Below, piece after piece: positions 29,335 through 39,449 of a stretch of DNA of 64,000 nt (positions are counted from its first letter, which is position 1; the number at the start of each line of letters is the position of its first letter). A program made the position numbers and the translations under genes. The notes beneath the pieces are model-generated. The model was given only the letters and a program-made list of their open reading frames with translations, searched no databases and had not been told where the DNA came from. The stretch is taken from assembly GCF_900100175.1 (NCBI RefSeq), contig NZ_FNEM01000001.1:310001-374000 (forward strand), given 5' to 3'. The stretch is from Ferrimonas sediminum (lineage in GTDB: Bacteria; Pseudomonadota; Gammaproteobacteria; Enterobacterales; Shewanellaceae).

Positions 29335-29859
29335 TCAGTCGTCCAGGTATTGGCGAATCAGTTTGAACAGTTCGCGGGAGGATTTGGGTGGCTTGCTGGC
29401 CTGTTGTTCCTTTTTGGCCTGACGGATCAGCTGGCGCAGGCGCTGGCGCTCACTTTCCATCTCCGGCACCTTGGCAAACAACTCCTGTACCGCCTCATCA
29501 CCTTCGGCGATCAGACGATCCCGCCACTCCTCCATCTGGTGGAAGTGCTGGTTGGCCTGGTTGTGTTTGTTGCGAATCTTGTCCAGTGCCTGGCGGATGG
29601 GATCCGGGTCGCGGAACCGCAACAGCTTGCCGATAAACTGCATCTGGCGGCGGTAGGCTTCGTTTTTTCCCTTGAGGCGATTGGCCAGGGCGACGGCGAC
29701 TTCCAGCTCTTCGTCCATGGGGATCTTGGCCAGATCGCTTTTGCCCAGGGCGAGAATCTCGGTGCCAATCTTCTGCAGCTCCTCAGCTTCCCGCTTCAGC
29801 TCGCTTTTACTGATCCACTCTTCTTCCTGCTGATCCTGAGGGGGGCGTTTTGCCGCCAT
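29335..29859 (-). CDS. darP: Ribosome biogenesis factor DarP (YjgA)
   Basis: A 174-residue, highly charged all-helical protein of the YjgA/DUF615 family that helps late 50S subunit assembly around the peptidyl transferase centre (E. coli knowledge). The conserved WISKSELKREAEELQKIG and RFRDPDPIRQALDKIRNKHN segments are present. I chose the ATG at 29859 (MAAKRPP) because a GGAGAAG site precedes it; an upstream TTG would add six residues. pmbA diverges from it, as in E. coli relatives. Confidence 0.94.
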   Translation of the reverse strand: MAAKRPPQDQQEEEWISKSELKREAEELQKIGTEILALGKSDLAKIPMDEELEVAVALANRLKGKNEAYRRQMQFIGKLLRFRDPDPIRQALDKIRNKHNQANQHFHQMEEWRDRLIAEGDEAVQELFAKVPEMESERQRLRQLIRQAKKEQQASKPPKSSRELFKLIRQYLDD

Positions 29860-30009
29860 GATACTTCTCCGCTGCAATATAAGTCTTAACTGAGGGGCAT
29901 TCTACCAGCCCATGGGCGGTTCAGGCCAATAATGGCGTGCCTGAACCCTATCGCAGGGCTGTCGGGGTTTGCTATCCTGTGCACAATTGACTTTTTGTGG
30001 GACAGACGA

Positions 30010-31350
30010 GTGACTCAAGTGAGTATCGAACAGCAGCGTCAGCATCTGGAAGAAGCGGTAGCCGTCGCGCTGGAGGAAGCCGGAAAGCTGGGTGTGACCG
30101 CTGCGGAAGTGGCGATCAGCAAACAGCAAGGGTTGTCCATCTCCACCCGTCAGGGGGAAGTGGAAACCGTGGAGTTTAATAAAGACGGCGCTCTGGGAAT
30201 CTCCCTGTACCGTGACGGCAGTAAAGGCAACGCCTCTACCTCGGATCTGAGCCCACAGGCGATCGTTGATGCAGTGCGGGCCGCCGATGGCATCGCCCGC
30301 TATACCACCGCCGATGAGCATAACGGTCTGGCGGACGCCAGCCTGATGCCGACCGAGCTGCCGGATCTGGATCTGTACCACCCGCACCCGATAACACCGG
30401 AGCAGGGTATCGAACTGGCCAGCCGCTGTGAGCAGGCGGCCCTGGCTGAGGGCGGGCGCATCGAGCAGTCCGACGGCGCCAGCTGCAACAGCCACGAAGG
30501 GATCAAGGTGTATGGCAACAGCCACGGTTTTATCGGTAGCTATGCCTCCTCCCGTCACAGTCTTTCCTGCGTGCTGATCGGCAAAGATGAGCACGGTATG
30601 GAGCGGGACTACGACTACACCGTCAGCCGTCGTTTTGACGCCCTGGATGGCCCCGAGGCCCTGGGCAAACGGGCGGCGGCCAAGGTGGAAGCCCGCCTCG
30701 GCGCTCATAAGATCGATACTTGCGAAGTGCCGGTGCTGTTCTCCGCCGAAACCGCCACCGGCCTGATTGGCCACCTGGTAGGGGCCATCAGTGGCGCGTC
30801 CCTGTATCGGGAGTCGTCGTTCCTGCTCAACAGCCTGGGCACCCAGATTCTACCGGATTGGTTTTCCATCCATGAGAATCCGCACCTGCTGCGCGGCTTG
30901 TCCAGCGCCGCCTTTGATGGCGAAGGGGTGGCCACCCAAGCCCGGGACATCGTCATCGACGGGGTGTTGCAATCCTATCTGCTGACCGCCTACTCCGGCC
31001 GGCGCCTGAAGATGGCGACCACCGGCCATGCCGGTGGCATCTATAACTGGGACATCAGCAGCAACGGAGGGGATCTGGCGGCCATGCTTAAGCAGATGGG
31101 CACCGGCCTGTACGTGACCGAACTGATGGGCCATGGTGTCAACAGCGTCACCGGCGATTACTCCCGCGGCGCCGCCGGTTTCTGGGTGGAGAACGGCATC
31201 ATTCAGTATCCGGTGCATGAGATCACCATCGCCGGCAATCTGAAGCAGATGTACCGGGAGATGGTGGCGGTGGGCAGCGATCGCGATCCCCGCTCCAGCA
31301 TCGGCACCGGCTCGATCCTGCTGTCACGGATGAAAGTGGCGGGCAACTGA
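30010..31350 (+). CDS. pmbA: Metalloprotease partner PmbA (TldE)
   Basis: The non-zinc-binding partner of TldD in the heterodimeric protease. It matches PmbA across its length (STRQGEVETVEFN, LSPQAIVDAVRAA, GNSHGF, GHAGGIYNW, MGTGLYVTELMGHGVN, TGDYSRGAAGFWVENG). The GTG at 30010 gives 446 residues, near the E. coli length; the upstream 26 residues of open frame lack family similarity. It diverges from darP and ends in a terminator shared with the convergent npr. Confidence 0.95.
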   Translation: MTQVSIEQQRQHLEEAVAVALEEAGKLGVTAAEVAISKQQGLSISTRQGEVETVEFNKDGALGISLYRDGSKGNASTSDLSPQAIVDAVRAADGIARYTTADEHNGLADASLMPTELPDLDLYHPHPITPEQGIELASRCEQAALAEGGRIEQSDGASCNSHEGIKVYGNSHGFIGSYASSRHSLSCVLIGKDEHGMERDYDYTVSRRFDALDGPEALGKRAAAKVEARLGAHKIDTCEVPVLFSAETATGLIGHLVGAISGASLYRESSFLLNSLGTQILPDWFSIHENPHLLRGLSSAAFDGEGVATQARDIVIDGVLQSYLLTAYSGRRLKMATTGHAGGIYNWDISSNGGDLAAMLKQMGTGLYVTELMGHGVNSVTGDYSRGAAGFWVENGIIQYPVHEITIAGNLKQMYREMVAVGSDRDPRSSIGTGSILLSRMKVAGN

Positions 31351-31372
31351 GTTCAGCCCCTGCAATAACGCA

Positions 31373-31403
31373 CAACGCCGGCCCTGGGCCGGCGTTGTTG
31401 TTT
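31373..31403 (+). terminator. Intrinsic terminator between pmbA and npr
   Basis: An 11-bp stem (CAACGCCGGCC / GGCCGGCGTTG) with a three-base loop, followed by TTGTTTG on the plus strand. The tail is interrupted, but the stem is strong. It may serve both converging transcripts. Confidence 0.82.
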
Positions 31404-31406
31404 GGG

Positions 31407-31679
31407 CTATTCCGATTCGTCGAAGCGGGCGCTGAACAACTCGCTAATGGCGGTCATGGCCGGCTCGGCATCGTCGCCGTCGCAGATGATGGTGACCTCC
31501 TGGCCCTGGCAGGTTTCCAGCATCAATACCGCCAGTACGCTGTTGGCATCGGCACTTTGACTGCCATGGATAATCTGAATGTTGGCGTCGTAGTTGTGGG
31601 CCACCTGGGCCAGGCGGGTGGCGGCACGGGCGTGCAGCCCGAGCTTGTTTACCACCCTCAGGGTTCGGGTCAGTTTCAT
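31407..31679 (-). CDS. ptsO: Phosphocarrier protein NPr (PTS-Ntr)
   Basis: A 90-residue HPr-like protein that passes phosphate from EI-Ntr to EIIA-Ntr in the nitrogen-related phosphotransferase system. The phosphorylated His16 lies in [12 protein letters not shown]. Its start overlaps the rapZ stop by four bases, and it is the last gene of the rpoN-linked operon, as in E. coli (npr). Confidence 0.94.
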   Translation of the reverse strand: MKLTRTLRVVNKLGLHARAATRLAQVAHNYDANIQIIHGSQSADANSVLAVLMLETCQGQEVTIICDGDDAEPAMTAISELFSARFDESE

Positions 31680-32536
31680 TGGCTGTCGTCGAGGTTCAGT
31701 TCCCGGTGGCGTACGGAGATGTGTTTCTGGCTCAGCTTAAAGCGATTGCCCAGTTGCTGGGCGATGTAGACGCTGCGGTGCTGGCCACCGGTACAGCCAA
31801 TGGCGACGGTCAGGTAGGCGCGGTTGTTGCGCTCCAGCATCGGCAGCCAGTTCTTCAGGAAACTCTCGGTGTGGTCGATAAACCGGGCTACCTCGGCTTC
31901 CTTGGTAAAGTAGCGTTGTACCGGGGCATCCAAGCCGGTCAGAGGTCGAAGCTTCGGATCCCAATGGGGGTTGGGCAGGAAGCGGACATCGAACACGTAA
32001 TCGGCGTCTTTGGGGATGCCGTGCTTGAACCCAAACGACTCAAACACCAGCAGGAGATCCCGCTCGGCCTTGCCTAAAAGACGGGTGCGAATCTCGTCCG
32101 CCAACTGATGCACCGACAGGTTGTCGGTATGGATGCTGTGATCAGCCAGTTGCCGAATCGGTGCCAGCATCTCGGTTTCCGAGGCGATGGCCTGGGCCAG
32201 GGAGGTGGTGCCGGTCTGCGACAACGGGTGCAGTCGCCGGGTCTCGCTGTAGCGCTTAATCAGGCTGCTGTCGGAGGCATCCAGGAAATAGATCTGCCAC
32301 TCTACGCTGTCCGGCAAGCGCTTCAGTTCATCGGGAATGCTCTCTGCCTGTTCCGGCAGGTTGCGAATATCCAGGCTGACCGCCAGGGTGGTGCAGCGAT
32401 CCACCATTTCGTTGACCAGTGCTGGCAGCATGCTGGCTGGCAGATTATCGACGCAGTAATAGCCCAGATCTTCCAGGACCCGAAGGGCCACGGATTTGCC
32501 TGCGCCGGAGCGGCCGGAGAGGATAATCAATTTCAT
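31676..32536 (-). CDS. rapZ: RNase adapter protein RapZ
   Basis: A 286-residue P-loop protein that directs RNase E to the GlmZ small RNA in E. coli and so tunes glucosamine-6-phosphate synthesis. Walker A is GRSGAGKS (residues 8-15), with [10 protein letters not shown] and the C-terminal [16 protein letters not shown] segment conserved. It overlaps ptsN and ptsO by four bases each. Confidence 0.95.
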   Translation of the reverse strand: MKLIILSGRSGAGKSVALRVLEDLGYYCVDNLPASMLPALVNEMVDRCTTLAVSLDIRNLPEQAESIPDELKRLPDSVEWQIYFLDASDSSLIKRYSETRRLHPLSQTGTTSLAQAIASETEMLAPIRQLADHSIHTDNLSVHQLADEIRTRLLGKAERDLLLVFESFGFKHGIPKDADYVFDVRFLPNPHWDPKLRPLTGLDAPVQRYFTKEAEVARFIDHTESFLKNWLPMLERNNRAYLTVAIGCTGGQHRSVYIAQQLGNRFKLSQKHISVRHRELNLDDSQ

Positions 32537-32979
32537 GAGGTCACCAGCTGATAGATCTCATGGTCAGCGGCCGACTTGCGCAGCGACCGACAGGTGTCTT
32601 TGTTGTCGAGCACCTTGGCCATGGAGGCCAGGGTCGACAGGTGCTGTTTGCAGTTGTCTTCGGGGACAAACAGGGCGAACAGCAGATCGACGGGTTTGCC
32701 GTCGATGGCATCAAAGGGGATCGGCTCGTCGCATTTCACGAACACGGCGATGGCTTGGTCAACGTTCGGCAGCCGGCCGTGGGGCAGGGCGATGCCTTTG
32801 CCGATGCCGGTGCTGCCCATCTTCTCCCGGGCCAGCAGGCTTTCAAACAACTGCTGCGGGTTGACGTCGGTGTAACGCTGGCTGGCCAGCTGGGAAATGA
32901 GCTCCAGGGCGCGTTTCTTGCTGGTACCCGGAGCGGCAATAGTGGCACACTCCGGGCTGAGTATCGTCTCAATATCCAT
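32533..32979 (-). CDS. ptsN: PTS-Ntr enzyme IIA (PtsN)
   Basis: A 148-residue EIIA-Ntr protein, the terminal phosphate acceptor of PTS-Ntr, which regulates potassium uptake and other partners by direct contact. The phosphorylated His67 sits in GIALPHGRL, and the flanking MGSTGIGKG is the family signature. hpf lies two bases upstream. Confidence 0.95.
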   Translation of the reverse strand: MDIETILSPECATIAAPGTSKKRALELISQLASQRYTDVNPQQLFESLLAREKMGSTGIGKGIALPHGRLPNVDQAIAVFVKCDEPIPFDAIDGKPVDLLFALFVPEDNCKQHLSTLASMAKVLDNKDTCRSLRKSAADHEIYQLVTS

Positions 32980-32981
32980 GG

Positions 32982-33269
32982 TCAGTGACGTGAAATTTTC
33001 TCTTTGTGTTTAAGGACTTGCCTGTCGAGTTTGTCGATCAGGCCATCGATGGCGGCGTACATGCTGCTGTGGTTGTGGGTGGCATAGACCTCCCGGCCGC
33101 TCAGGTGCAATTTGGCTTCCGCGGTTTGCTGCTGCTTTTCCACATTCAGAACCACATGCACGTTGGAGATGTGTTCGAAGTGGCGCTCTAACTTATCGAA
33201 CTTGGTATGCACATAGTCTCTTAGGGCCGTGGTGATTTCGACATGGTGGCCGGTCAGGTTAATCTGCAT
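32982..33269 (-). CDS. hpf: Ribosome hibernation promoting factor (short HPF)
   Basis: A 95-residue short-form HPF that binds the 30S decoding region and promotes 100S dimers in stationary phase. It has the typical QINLTGHHVEIT start and HATHNHSSMY-like region (VYATHNHSSMYAAIDGLIDKLDRQ). It stands between rpoN and ptsN, the usual position. A GGAGGAACC stretch precedes the ATG. Confidence 0.95.
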   Translation of the reverse strand: MQINLTGHHVEITTALRDYVHTKFDKLERHFEHISNVHVVLNVEKQQQTAEAKLHLSGREVYATHNHSSMYAAIDGLIDKLDRQVLKHKEKISRH

Positions 33270-33293
33270 ATGGGTTCCTCCTTAGTTAGCCGT

Positions 33294-34760
33294 TTACAGG
33301 CTTTTCCTCTGATTTGAGGGAGCAATAGACAGGGCTTCTCGGTATTTGGCGATGGTTCGCCGTGCAACCTTGATTCCCTGTTCTGCCAGCAGCTCCGCCA
33401 TCTTACTGTCGCTGAGAGGCTTCCTCGGGTTCTCTGCAGCAACCAATTTTTTAATTAAAGCACGAATTGCGGTGGAAGAGCATTCTCCGCCGTTTTCTGT
33501 GCTGACATGGCTGGAGAAAAAGTACTTCAATTCGAAGATGCCACGGGGGGTATGCATGTATTTCTGGGTGGTGACCCGGGAGATGGTGGACTCGTGCATG
33601 TCGACCGCTTCGGCGACGTCATTGAGTACCATGGGCTTCATCGCTTCGTCGCCGTACTCCAGAAACCCCTGTTGGAACTGAACGATGCAGTTGGCCACTT
33701 TCAACAAGGTGTCGTTGCGGCTTTCGAGGCTTTTGATGAACCACTTCGCTTCCTGCAGGTGGCCGCGGACAAACTGGCTGTCGGCCTGGTTGCGGCTGTG
33801 GCGGCTGAGGGCAGCGTACTGTTCGTTGATGCGAATCTTCGGCATGGTCTCCGGGTTCAGCTCCACCACCCAGCGGCCTTTTTTCTTACTGACGGCCACG
33901 TCGGGGATGACGTACTGGTCGTTGTCGGAGATCAGGGCGCTGCCCGGGCGAGGATTGAGGGTCTGAATCAGCTCCATGGACAGCTTCAGCTCCTCCTCAC
34001 TGAGGCGGGTTTTACGCATCATGCCGCGAAAGTCCCGGTTGGCCAGCAGATCCATGTGCTCTTTAATCAGCATCTCGGCTTCGGCTTTCCACGGGGTGTC
34101 GGCGTCGAACTGGCTCAGCTGCACCAGCAGGCATTCGCCCAGATCCCGGGCGCAGACGCCGATGGGGTCGAATCGTTGTACCCGTTTGAGTACCGCTTCC
34201 ACTTCGTCCAGTTCGATGTCGTCGTCGCCCATGGCCTCGAGAATCTCGTCGCTGCTCTGGGTCAGATAGCCCCGCTCGTCGGTGGCGTCGATGATGGCGA
34301 TGGCGATGGCGCGATCGGTGTCCGACATCGGCGTCAGTTCCATCTGCCATAACAGGTGGTCTTGCAGCGAGTCCGAAGTGCTGCCCTGGAACGGCATGTC
34401 GTCTTCGCGGCTGGCGCTGCCGCTTGAGGTGGGGGCCGAAGTGTAATATTCGTCCCAGGAGGTGTCGACTTGCAGGTCATCGGGCATGTCGGTCTGGGAC
34501 AGGGCTTCGCTGGTGTCGAGGCTGGCAGGTTCGGGGGCCACATCCAGCTCATTGCCGCTGTCGCTGGCTTCGGGGGCGTCAGCGCTGGCGGGGGCCGCCA
34601 GAAACTCTTCGTCGGCTTCCAGCAGGGGATTGGAGTCCAGCGCTTCCTGGATCTCTTGCTGTAAATCCAGAGTCGACAACTGCAACAGCCGGATGGCCTG
34701 CTGCAGCTGCGGAGTCATGGTGAGTTGTTGCCCCAGTTTCAGCTGAAGAGAAGTTTTCAT
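33294..34760 (-). CDS. rpoN: RNA polymerase sigma-54 factor RpoN
   Basis: A 488-residue sigma-54 with all three regions. Region I is Gln/Leu-rich ([25 protein letters not shown]), region II is acidic (residues 50-125, Asp/Glu/Ser), and the core-binding and DNA-binding parts end in the RpoN box [10 protein letters not shown]. It directs transcription from -24/-12 promoters with enhancer-binding proteins. Located downstream of lptB as in other gammaproteobacteria. Confidence 0.97.
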   Translation of the reverse strand: MKTSLQLKLGQQLTMTPQLQQAIRLLQLSTLDLQQEIQEALDSNPLLEADEEFLAAPASADAPEASDSGNELDVAPEPASLDTSEALSQTDMPDDLQVDTSWDEYYTSAPTSSGSASREDDMPFQGSTSDSLQDHLLWQMELTPMSDTDRAIAIAIIDATDERGYLTQSSDEILEAMGDDDIELDEVEAVLKRVQRFDPIGVCARDLGECLLVQLSQFDADTPWKAEAEMLIKEHMDLLANRDFRGMMRKTRLSEEELKLSMELIQTLNPRPGSALISDNDQYVIPDVAVSKKKGRWVVELNPETMPKIRINEQYAALSRHSRNQADSQFVRGHLQEAKWFIKSLESRNDTLLKVANCIVQFQQGFLEYGDEAMKPMVLNDVAEAVDMHESTISRVTTQKYMHTPRGIFELKYFFSSHVSTENGGECSSTAIRALIKKLVAAENPRKPLSDSKMAELLAEQGIKVARRTIAKYREALSIAPSNQRKSL

Positions 34761-34826
34761 TTACAACAACCCGTCCTTTTCCTTGTTTTTGTGTAGTTGT
34801 GTCCAGGTTGCCCTGCCTACCAATTA

Positions 34827-35558
34827 CTATAGCTTGAACTGATCGCCCAAGTATACCGAGCGCACCAGCTTGTTCTCCAGGATGGCAGCTGGCTCACCCT
34901 GGGCAATCAACTCACCGTGACTGACGATGTAGGCGTGCTCACACACGTCCAGGGTTTCGCGCACGTTGTGATCGGTGATCAGCACGCCCAGCCCCCGATC
35001 CCGCAGGTGTTGGATGATTTTCTTAATGTCGATGACCGAAATGGGGTCAACACCGGCAAAGGGTTCATCGAGGAGAATGAACTTGGGATCCGCCGCCAGG
35101 GCGCGGGCGATCTCCACCCGGCGCCGCTCACCGCCGGACAGGCTCATGCCGAGGCTGTCGCGGATGTGGGTGATGTTGAACTCCTCCAGCAACTGCTCCA
35201 GCTTCTCGACCCGTTGGCTGGTGCTCAAGCCCTTACGGGTCTGCAGGACGGCCATCAGGTTGTCGTAGACGGAGAGTTTGCGAAAGATCGACGACTCCTG
35301 GGGCAGATAGCCGATGCCCTTGCGGGCGCGGCTGTGCATCGGCAACAGGGTGATGTCTTCGCCGTCAATCTGGATGCGGCCACGATCGTTTTGCACCAGG
35401 CCGACCACCATGTAGAAGGTGGTGGTTTTACCGGCGCCGTTGGGGCCCAGCAGGCCGACAATCTGGCCGGTGCTGACCTCCAGGCCGACATTTTTGACCA
35501 CTTCCCGGCCTTTGTAGGCCTTGGCCAGCTTCTCTGCAGTCAGGGTTGAACGACTCAT
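34827..35558 (-). CDS. lptB: LPS export ABC transporter ATPase LptB
   Basis: A 243-residue cytoplasmic ATPase energising lipopolysaccharide extraction from the inner membrane with LptFG, which are encoded elsewhere. Walker [10 protein letters not shown] (about residues 37-45), signature [15 protein letters not shown] and Walker [13 protein letters not shown] are intact. It overlaps lptA by four bases. Confidence 0.97.
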   Translation of the reverse strand: MSRSTLTAEKLAKAYKGREVVKNVGLEVSTGQIVGLLGPNGAGKTTTFYMVVGLVQNDRGRIQIDGEDITLLPMHSRARKGIGYLPQESSIFRKLSVYDNLMAVLQTRKGLSTSQRVEKLEQLLEEFNITHIRDSLGMSLSGGERRRVEIARALAADPKFILLDEPFAGVDPISVIDIKKIIQHLRDRGLGVLITDHNVRETLDVCEHAYIVSHGELIAQGEPAAILENKLVRSVYLGDQFKL

Positions 35559-36130
35559 GGTTGCTGCTCACCTTGCTTGGGCTCCACGGGGGCCTGTTCC
35601 GGCTCTGGCTTTGGCTCCGGCTCCGGTTTCAGATCCGCATCGGCGGGCAGGAAGATGGTGGTGATCTGTTCGTCGCCACTGCTTTCGGCCAGCAGCTTTT
35701 GCTGGTCCAGATCGTATTGAATGGTATCGCCTTTCACCAGGCTGCCCGATTGGCGCATCTCGGCGTTGTGGCTCAGGGTCAGGATGCGGTCCTGCAGGCT
35801 GTAGCGAATCTCACCGGCTTCCGCCTCCGCCAGTTTGCCGTTCTCCATCATCTGCTGATAGGTGGCCGGTGTGCCCGTGGCGACCAGTACCTTGACGTCT
35901 TTGTTGTCGGTGGCCTCTACCCGCAGTTCATCGGCATTGATCAGCAACGTGCCCTGGGAGATGCGTACCCGCCCGGAGTAGACAATGGTGCCGTTGGGCA
36001 GGTCGGCTTTGGACTTGTCCGCCTTGATCTCCACCTTCTCCCGGGTGTCGCTTTCCAGGGCGGGGGCGCTGGTGCTGGCAATGACCAGCAAGGCAGTGAG
36101 CAGCAGTTTAATTGGTTTCATAGATGGCAT
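35555..36130 (-). CDS. lptA: LPS periplasmic bridge protein LptA
   Basis: A 191-residue periplasmic protein with a signal peptide ([21 protein letters not shown]). The OstA/LptA domain ([26 protein letters not shown], read in parts) builds the beta-jelly-roll bridge carrying LPS. The C-terminal tail is unusual in being a Pro/Glu/Lys-rich string ([17 protein letters not shown]). Either the ATG at 36130 or at 36121 could be the start. It overlaps the end of lptC by 23 bases. Confidence 0.93.
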   Translation of the reverse strand: MPSMKPIKLLLTALLVIASTSAPALESDTREKVEIKADKSKADLPNGTIVYSGRVRISQGTLLINADELRVEATDNKDVKVLVATGTPATYQQMMENGKLAEAEAGEIRYSLQDRILTLSHNAEMRQSGSLVKGDTIQYDLDQQKLLAESSGDEQITTIFLPADADLKPEPEPKPEPEQAPVEPKQGEQQP

Positions 36131-36662
36131 ATACCTGACTCTTCAGTTCTACCTTGTTCAAATTCAAATCGGCCCATAAGCCCTTGGCATTGATCTCAAA
36201 ATCCTCTCCGGTGGCCAGAATCTGGCGGTTGGAGGTCATGATCATGGTTTCCAGATCCAGCTCAAGATAGCTGGTGGTTAGGGTTTTCAGCGGTTCATTG
36301 GGCTCAATGGCAGTGATGATAACATCATTTTCCAGAACCACATGGCGGCCGTCGCTTAACTGGCCTCGTTTTGCCTGGATGCGCCACTGCCCCTGGCTGT
36401 CCTGAGGGTACAGCAGGTACTCCGGCTTGGTCAGCCGGGTAAGCGCCAGCGATTGGTAGTGCTCCATCTCGTCGGCGGCGATTTCGGCATTCAGGTGTCC
36501 CTGTTCCGAATAGATTCGGCTTTTCAGGTTTTCGGCAATGAAGTCCGGTTGATAGCTTGGCTTCACCTCGTCGGTCAGTTGATCCTTGAGGACCATGGAG
36601 CGCCAGGTCAGGAACGACGCGGCACCGAACAACAGGGCGATGGCCAGGGCTTCGCGTTTCAT
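36108..36662 (-). CDS. lptC: LPS export protein LptC
   Basis: A 184-residue bitopic protein with one N-terminal helix (about residues 5-23) and a periplasmic jelly-roll (YQPDFIAENLKSRIYSEQGHLNAEI region). It links the LptBFG transporter to LptA. It overlaps kdsC by four bases and lptA by 23. Confidence 0.93.
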   Translation of the reverse strand: MKREALAIALLFGAASFLTWRSMVLKDQLTDEVKPSYQPDFIAENLKSRIYSEQGHLNAEIAADEMEHYQSLALTRLTKPEYLLYPQDSQGQWRIQAKRGQLSDGRHVVLENDVIITAIEPNEPLKTLTTSYLELDLETMIMTSNRQILATGEDFEINAKGLWADLNLNKVELKSQVYAIYETN

Positions 36663-37213
36663 ACGCTCATTCCTTGGGCATGTTCCAGAGTGCCCTGGGC
36701 AGCCATGATCAGATCACACAGCTCGCGCACGGCGCCGAAGCCGCCCCGGGTTACCGTTGTCAGTGTAGCCTGCTTACGCACCAGCGGGTGGGCGTCATTA
36801 ACGGCAACCGACAACCCGGTCAGGGTCATGACCGGCGTATCCACCAGATCGTCGCCAATGTAGGCGCACTGGTCATCACTGACGTTCAACTGACGTTTCA
36901 GCTGCTCGTAAGCCTCGATCTTATTGTCCACCCCCTGGTGGATGTGTTTGACGCCGAGGGCCGTCATGCGTCGCTGCACGATGTCGGATTTGCGGCCGGT
37001 AATCACCGCCACGTCGACGCCACTGGCTTGCAGCGCCTTGATGCCGAAACCGTCCCGAGTGTGAAATGCCTTCAACTCTTCGCCGTTGTTGCCGAGGTAG
37101 ATGCGGCCGTCGGAGAACACGCCGTCGACGTCACAGACCAGCAACCGCACGCCTTTAGCCAGTTCAAAGGCCTGTTGGCTGACAGGGCCGTAGAGGGTAT
37201 CGATGTGATTCAT
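36659..37213 (-). CDS. kdsC: 3-deoxy-D-manno-octulosonate 8-phosphate phosphatase KdsC
   Basis: A 184-residue HAD phosphatase that releases Kdo from Kdo-8-phosphate for LPS core synthesis. HAD motif I is VCDVDGVFSDG, motif II VAVITGRKS, and motif IV YIGDDLVD. There is no cap domain, as expected for the C0 subclass. It is separated from kdsD by no bases (stop/start shared). Confidence 0.95.
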   Translation of the reverse strand: MNHIDTLYGPVSQQAFELAKGVRLLVCDVDGVFSDGRIYLGNNGEELKAFHTRDGFGIKALQASGVDVAVITGRKSDIVQRRMTALGVKHIHQGVDNKIEAYEQLKRQLNVSDDQCAYIGDDLVDTPVMTLTGLSVAVNDAHPLVRKQATLTTVTRGGFGAVRELCDLIMAAQGTLEHAQGMSV

Positions 37214-38187
37214 TACAGCACTCCTGCCTTAAGCATATCCATCATGTTGAGGGCTCCCAGCGGCTGCCCTTGCGGGGAGACGCGCACCAGGCCGTTGATT
37301 TTCTTCTCTTCCATCAGCTTTAAGGCTTCTGCAGCCAGCAGGTTGTCCGCCAGGGTGATGGGGTTGCGGGTCATCACCTCGCCAATGGCGGTGGCGTGAA
37401 TGTCGATGCGGGCATCCAGGACCCGGCGCAGGTCGCCGTCGGTAAAGATGCCGCTGAGGTGGCCGTCGTCATCGAGGACGCAGGTCATGCCCAGGCCCTT
37501 GGCGGAGACCTCCAGCAGGGCTTCCGAGATGGTGACGCTTTCTGATACCGCCGGCAGTTGAGTGCCGGTGTGGGTCAGTTCGTCGACCCGAAGCAACAGC
37601 TTACGGCCCAAAGCGCCGCCGGGGTGAGACAGGGCGAAGTCGTCGGCGGTAAAGCCTTTGGCCTGCAGCAGCGCCACGGCCAGGGCATCGCCCATCACCA
37701 GGGTGGCGGTGGTGGAGGAGGTGGGGGCCAGTCCCAGCGGGCAGGCCTCCTTGGTCACCTTGATATTGAGGTGAACCTGGGCCAGTTTGGCCATGCTGGA
37801 GTCGGGTTTGCCGGTCATGGCGATGACCGGAATGCCAAGACGGCGAATCACCGGCATCAGGGTCATGATCTCACTGGCTTCACCTGAGTTGGAGATGGCC
37901 AGGACCACATCGCCTTCGGTCAACATGCCCAGATCGCCGTGACTGGCTTCTCCGGGGTGAACAAAGAAGGACGGGGTGCCGGTGCTGGCCAGGGTGGCGG
38001 CGATCTTGTTGCCGACGTGGCCGGACTTGCCCATGCCCATGACGATGACTTTTCCCTTGCACTGTTGCATCAGTTCGCAGGCCGCAACAAACGCGTCATC
38101 GATGTACTGCTGCAGTCCCTGCAGTGCTTCAATCTCTACGTCGATAACTTCTCGCGCCCATTGGCGCAATTGAGAGGGGGTGGCCAT
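37213..38187 (-). CDS. kdsD: Arabinose-5-phosphate isomerase KdsD
   Basis: A 324-residue isomerase converting ribulose-5-phosphate to arabinose-5-phosphate, the first committed step to Kdo. An N-terminal SIS domain (GMGKSGHVGNKIAATLASTG, HPGEASHGDLGM) is followed by two CBS domains (about residues 205-320). Its partners kdsC and the lpt genes follow directly, so Kdo synthesis and LPS export share a transcript. Confidence 0.95.
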   Translation of the reverse strand: MATPSQLRQWAREVIDVEIEALQGLQQYIDDAFVAACELMQQCKGKVIVMGMGKSGHVGNKIAATLASTGTPSFFVHPGEASHGDLGMLTEGDVVLAISNSGEASEIMTLMPVIRRLGIPVIAMTGKPDSSMAKLAQVHLNIKVTKEACPLGLAPTSSTTATLVMGDALAVALLQAKGFTADDFALSHPGGALGRKLLLRVDELTHTGTQLPAVSESVTISEALLEVSAKGLGMTCVLDDDGHLSGIFTDGDLRRVLDARIDIHATAIGEVMTRNPITLADNLLAAEALKLMEEKKINGLVRVSPQGQPLGALNMMDMLKAGVL

Positions 38188-38205
38188 GGTATTACAAAGC
38201 TCCTT

Positions 38206-39168
38206 CTAGCCGGCCTGCGTAAACAGGATGCCTTGGTAGGCGATAAAAATGATAAGTAAGATCAGCCCTTCGATACGGCCGAGCACCTGACGCTTCTTCA
38301 TCCACAGGATCAGCAGCGGCGCCAGGCTGGTAGCGAGCATGACGTACAGGTCGCGGCCGGCGGCATTGGCGTCGACGCTGCCGGGGGCCAAAAGGGCCGG
38401 AATCGCCAGCACCGCCAGGATGTTAAACAGATTGGAGCCGACCACATTGCCGATGGCCAGGTCGTCTTCATTCTTCAGTACCCCGGCGATGCAGGCCGCC
38501 AGTTCCGGCAGACTGGTGCCGATGGCGATGATGGTCAAGCCGATGACCAGATCCGACATGCCGAACCACTGGGCGATGCCGACGGCGCCGTCCACCATCC
38601 AGTTGGAGGCCAGCGGCAGCAGCGCCATTCCCAGCAGTAACCAGAACGTGGCATGGCTGGTGGGCAGGTTGGTGGGGATCTCATCCTCGCTGGCCTTAGC
38701 CATGGGATCGTTTTCCCGGTGGCGCCAGGCGCTGGTGCACAGGTAGCCGAGAATCAGGGTAAAGGCACACAGCAGCAGTGCGCCGTCGAAGTAGCTCAGG
38801 TGCTGATCGCTGAGCAGGTACCCGGCCAGCAGGGTGCCAGCCATCATCAGCGGCATCTCCCGGCGCAGGGTGTTGCTGCCGACCACAAGAGGCCGCAACA
38901 GGGCGGTGAGGCCCAGAATCAGGGTGATGTTGGCGATGTTGGAGCCCAGGACGTTGCCGATGGCGGTATCGCCTTTGCCTTCCAGGGCGGCGGTGACTGA
39001 TACCATCATCTCTGGTGCCGATGAGCCCATGGAGACGATCGTCAGGCCGATGATCAACGACGGCAGCCCGAGATTGCGGGCAATGGCGGCGGCGCCATAG
39101 ACGAAGCGGTCGGCACTCCAGACCAGTAGCGCCAGCCCGCCCAGCAGCATCAGAATATTGAGAAACAT
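38206..39168 (-). CDS. yrbG: Calcium/sodium antiporter family protein YrbG
   Basis: A 320-residue inner-membrane CaCA-family exchanger with about ten helices and the two alpha-repeat motifs GSSAPEMMVS and GTSLPELAACIAG, plus the paired GNVLGSNIANI / GNVVGSNLFNI sequences. I chose the ATG at 39168 (MFLNILMLLGG), which has an AGGG site nine bases upstream; the longer frame adds 35 residues that lack a membrane-protein start pattern. It is divergent from mlaF, as in E. coli. Confidence 0.9.
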   Translation of the reverse strand: MFLNILMLLGGLALLVWSADRFVYGAAAIARNLGLPSLIIGLTIVSMGSSAPEMMVSVTAALEGKGDTAIGNVLGSNIANITLILGLTALLRPLVVGSNTLRREMPLMMAGTLLAGYLLSDQHLSYFDGALLLCAFTLILGYLCTSAWRHRENDPMAKASEDEIPTNLPTSHATFWLLLGMALLPLASNWMVDGAVGIAQWFGMSDLVIGLTIIAIGTSLPELAACIAGVLKNEDDLAIGNVVGSNLFNILAVLAIPALLAPGSVDANAAGRDLYVMLATSLAPLLILWMKKRQVLGRIEGLILLIIFIAYQGILFTQAG

Positions 39169-39449
39169 GATTAAAAGCCCTGGCATTGAAGAGGCGCATT
39201 GTCGCCCGAACATTTTGAAAAGAAAAGGCCGGGCCCGCTTGTTGTGGGCAAAAAGAGGACTCCGTAGAATCAAACTTGGAAACCCGATGGGCTGCCTGTC
39301 GGCCTGTTCAGTTATCTAGAGGGCGGGTTTACTGCTCTGGCCCATTTGATTTACGTCATTTTACAACGGAAATTCGGTCCGATTAGTTATATTCCTAACT
39401 GAATATTGATAATCTGCCATATTCCGGTCGAAAAGACCCGTGTAAGGGA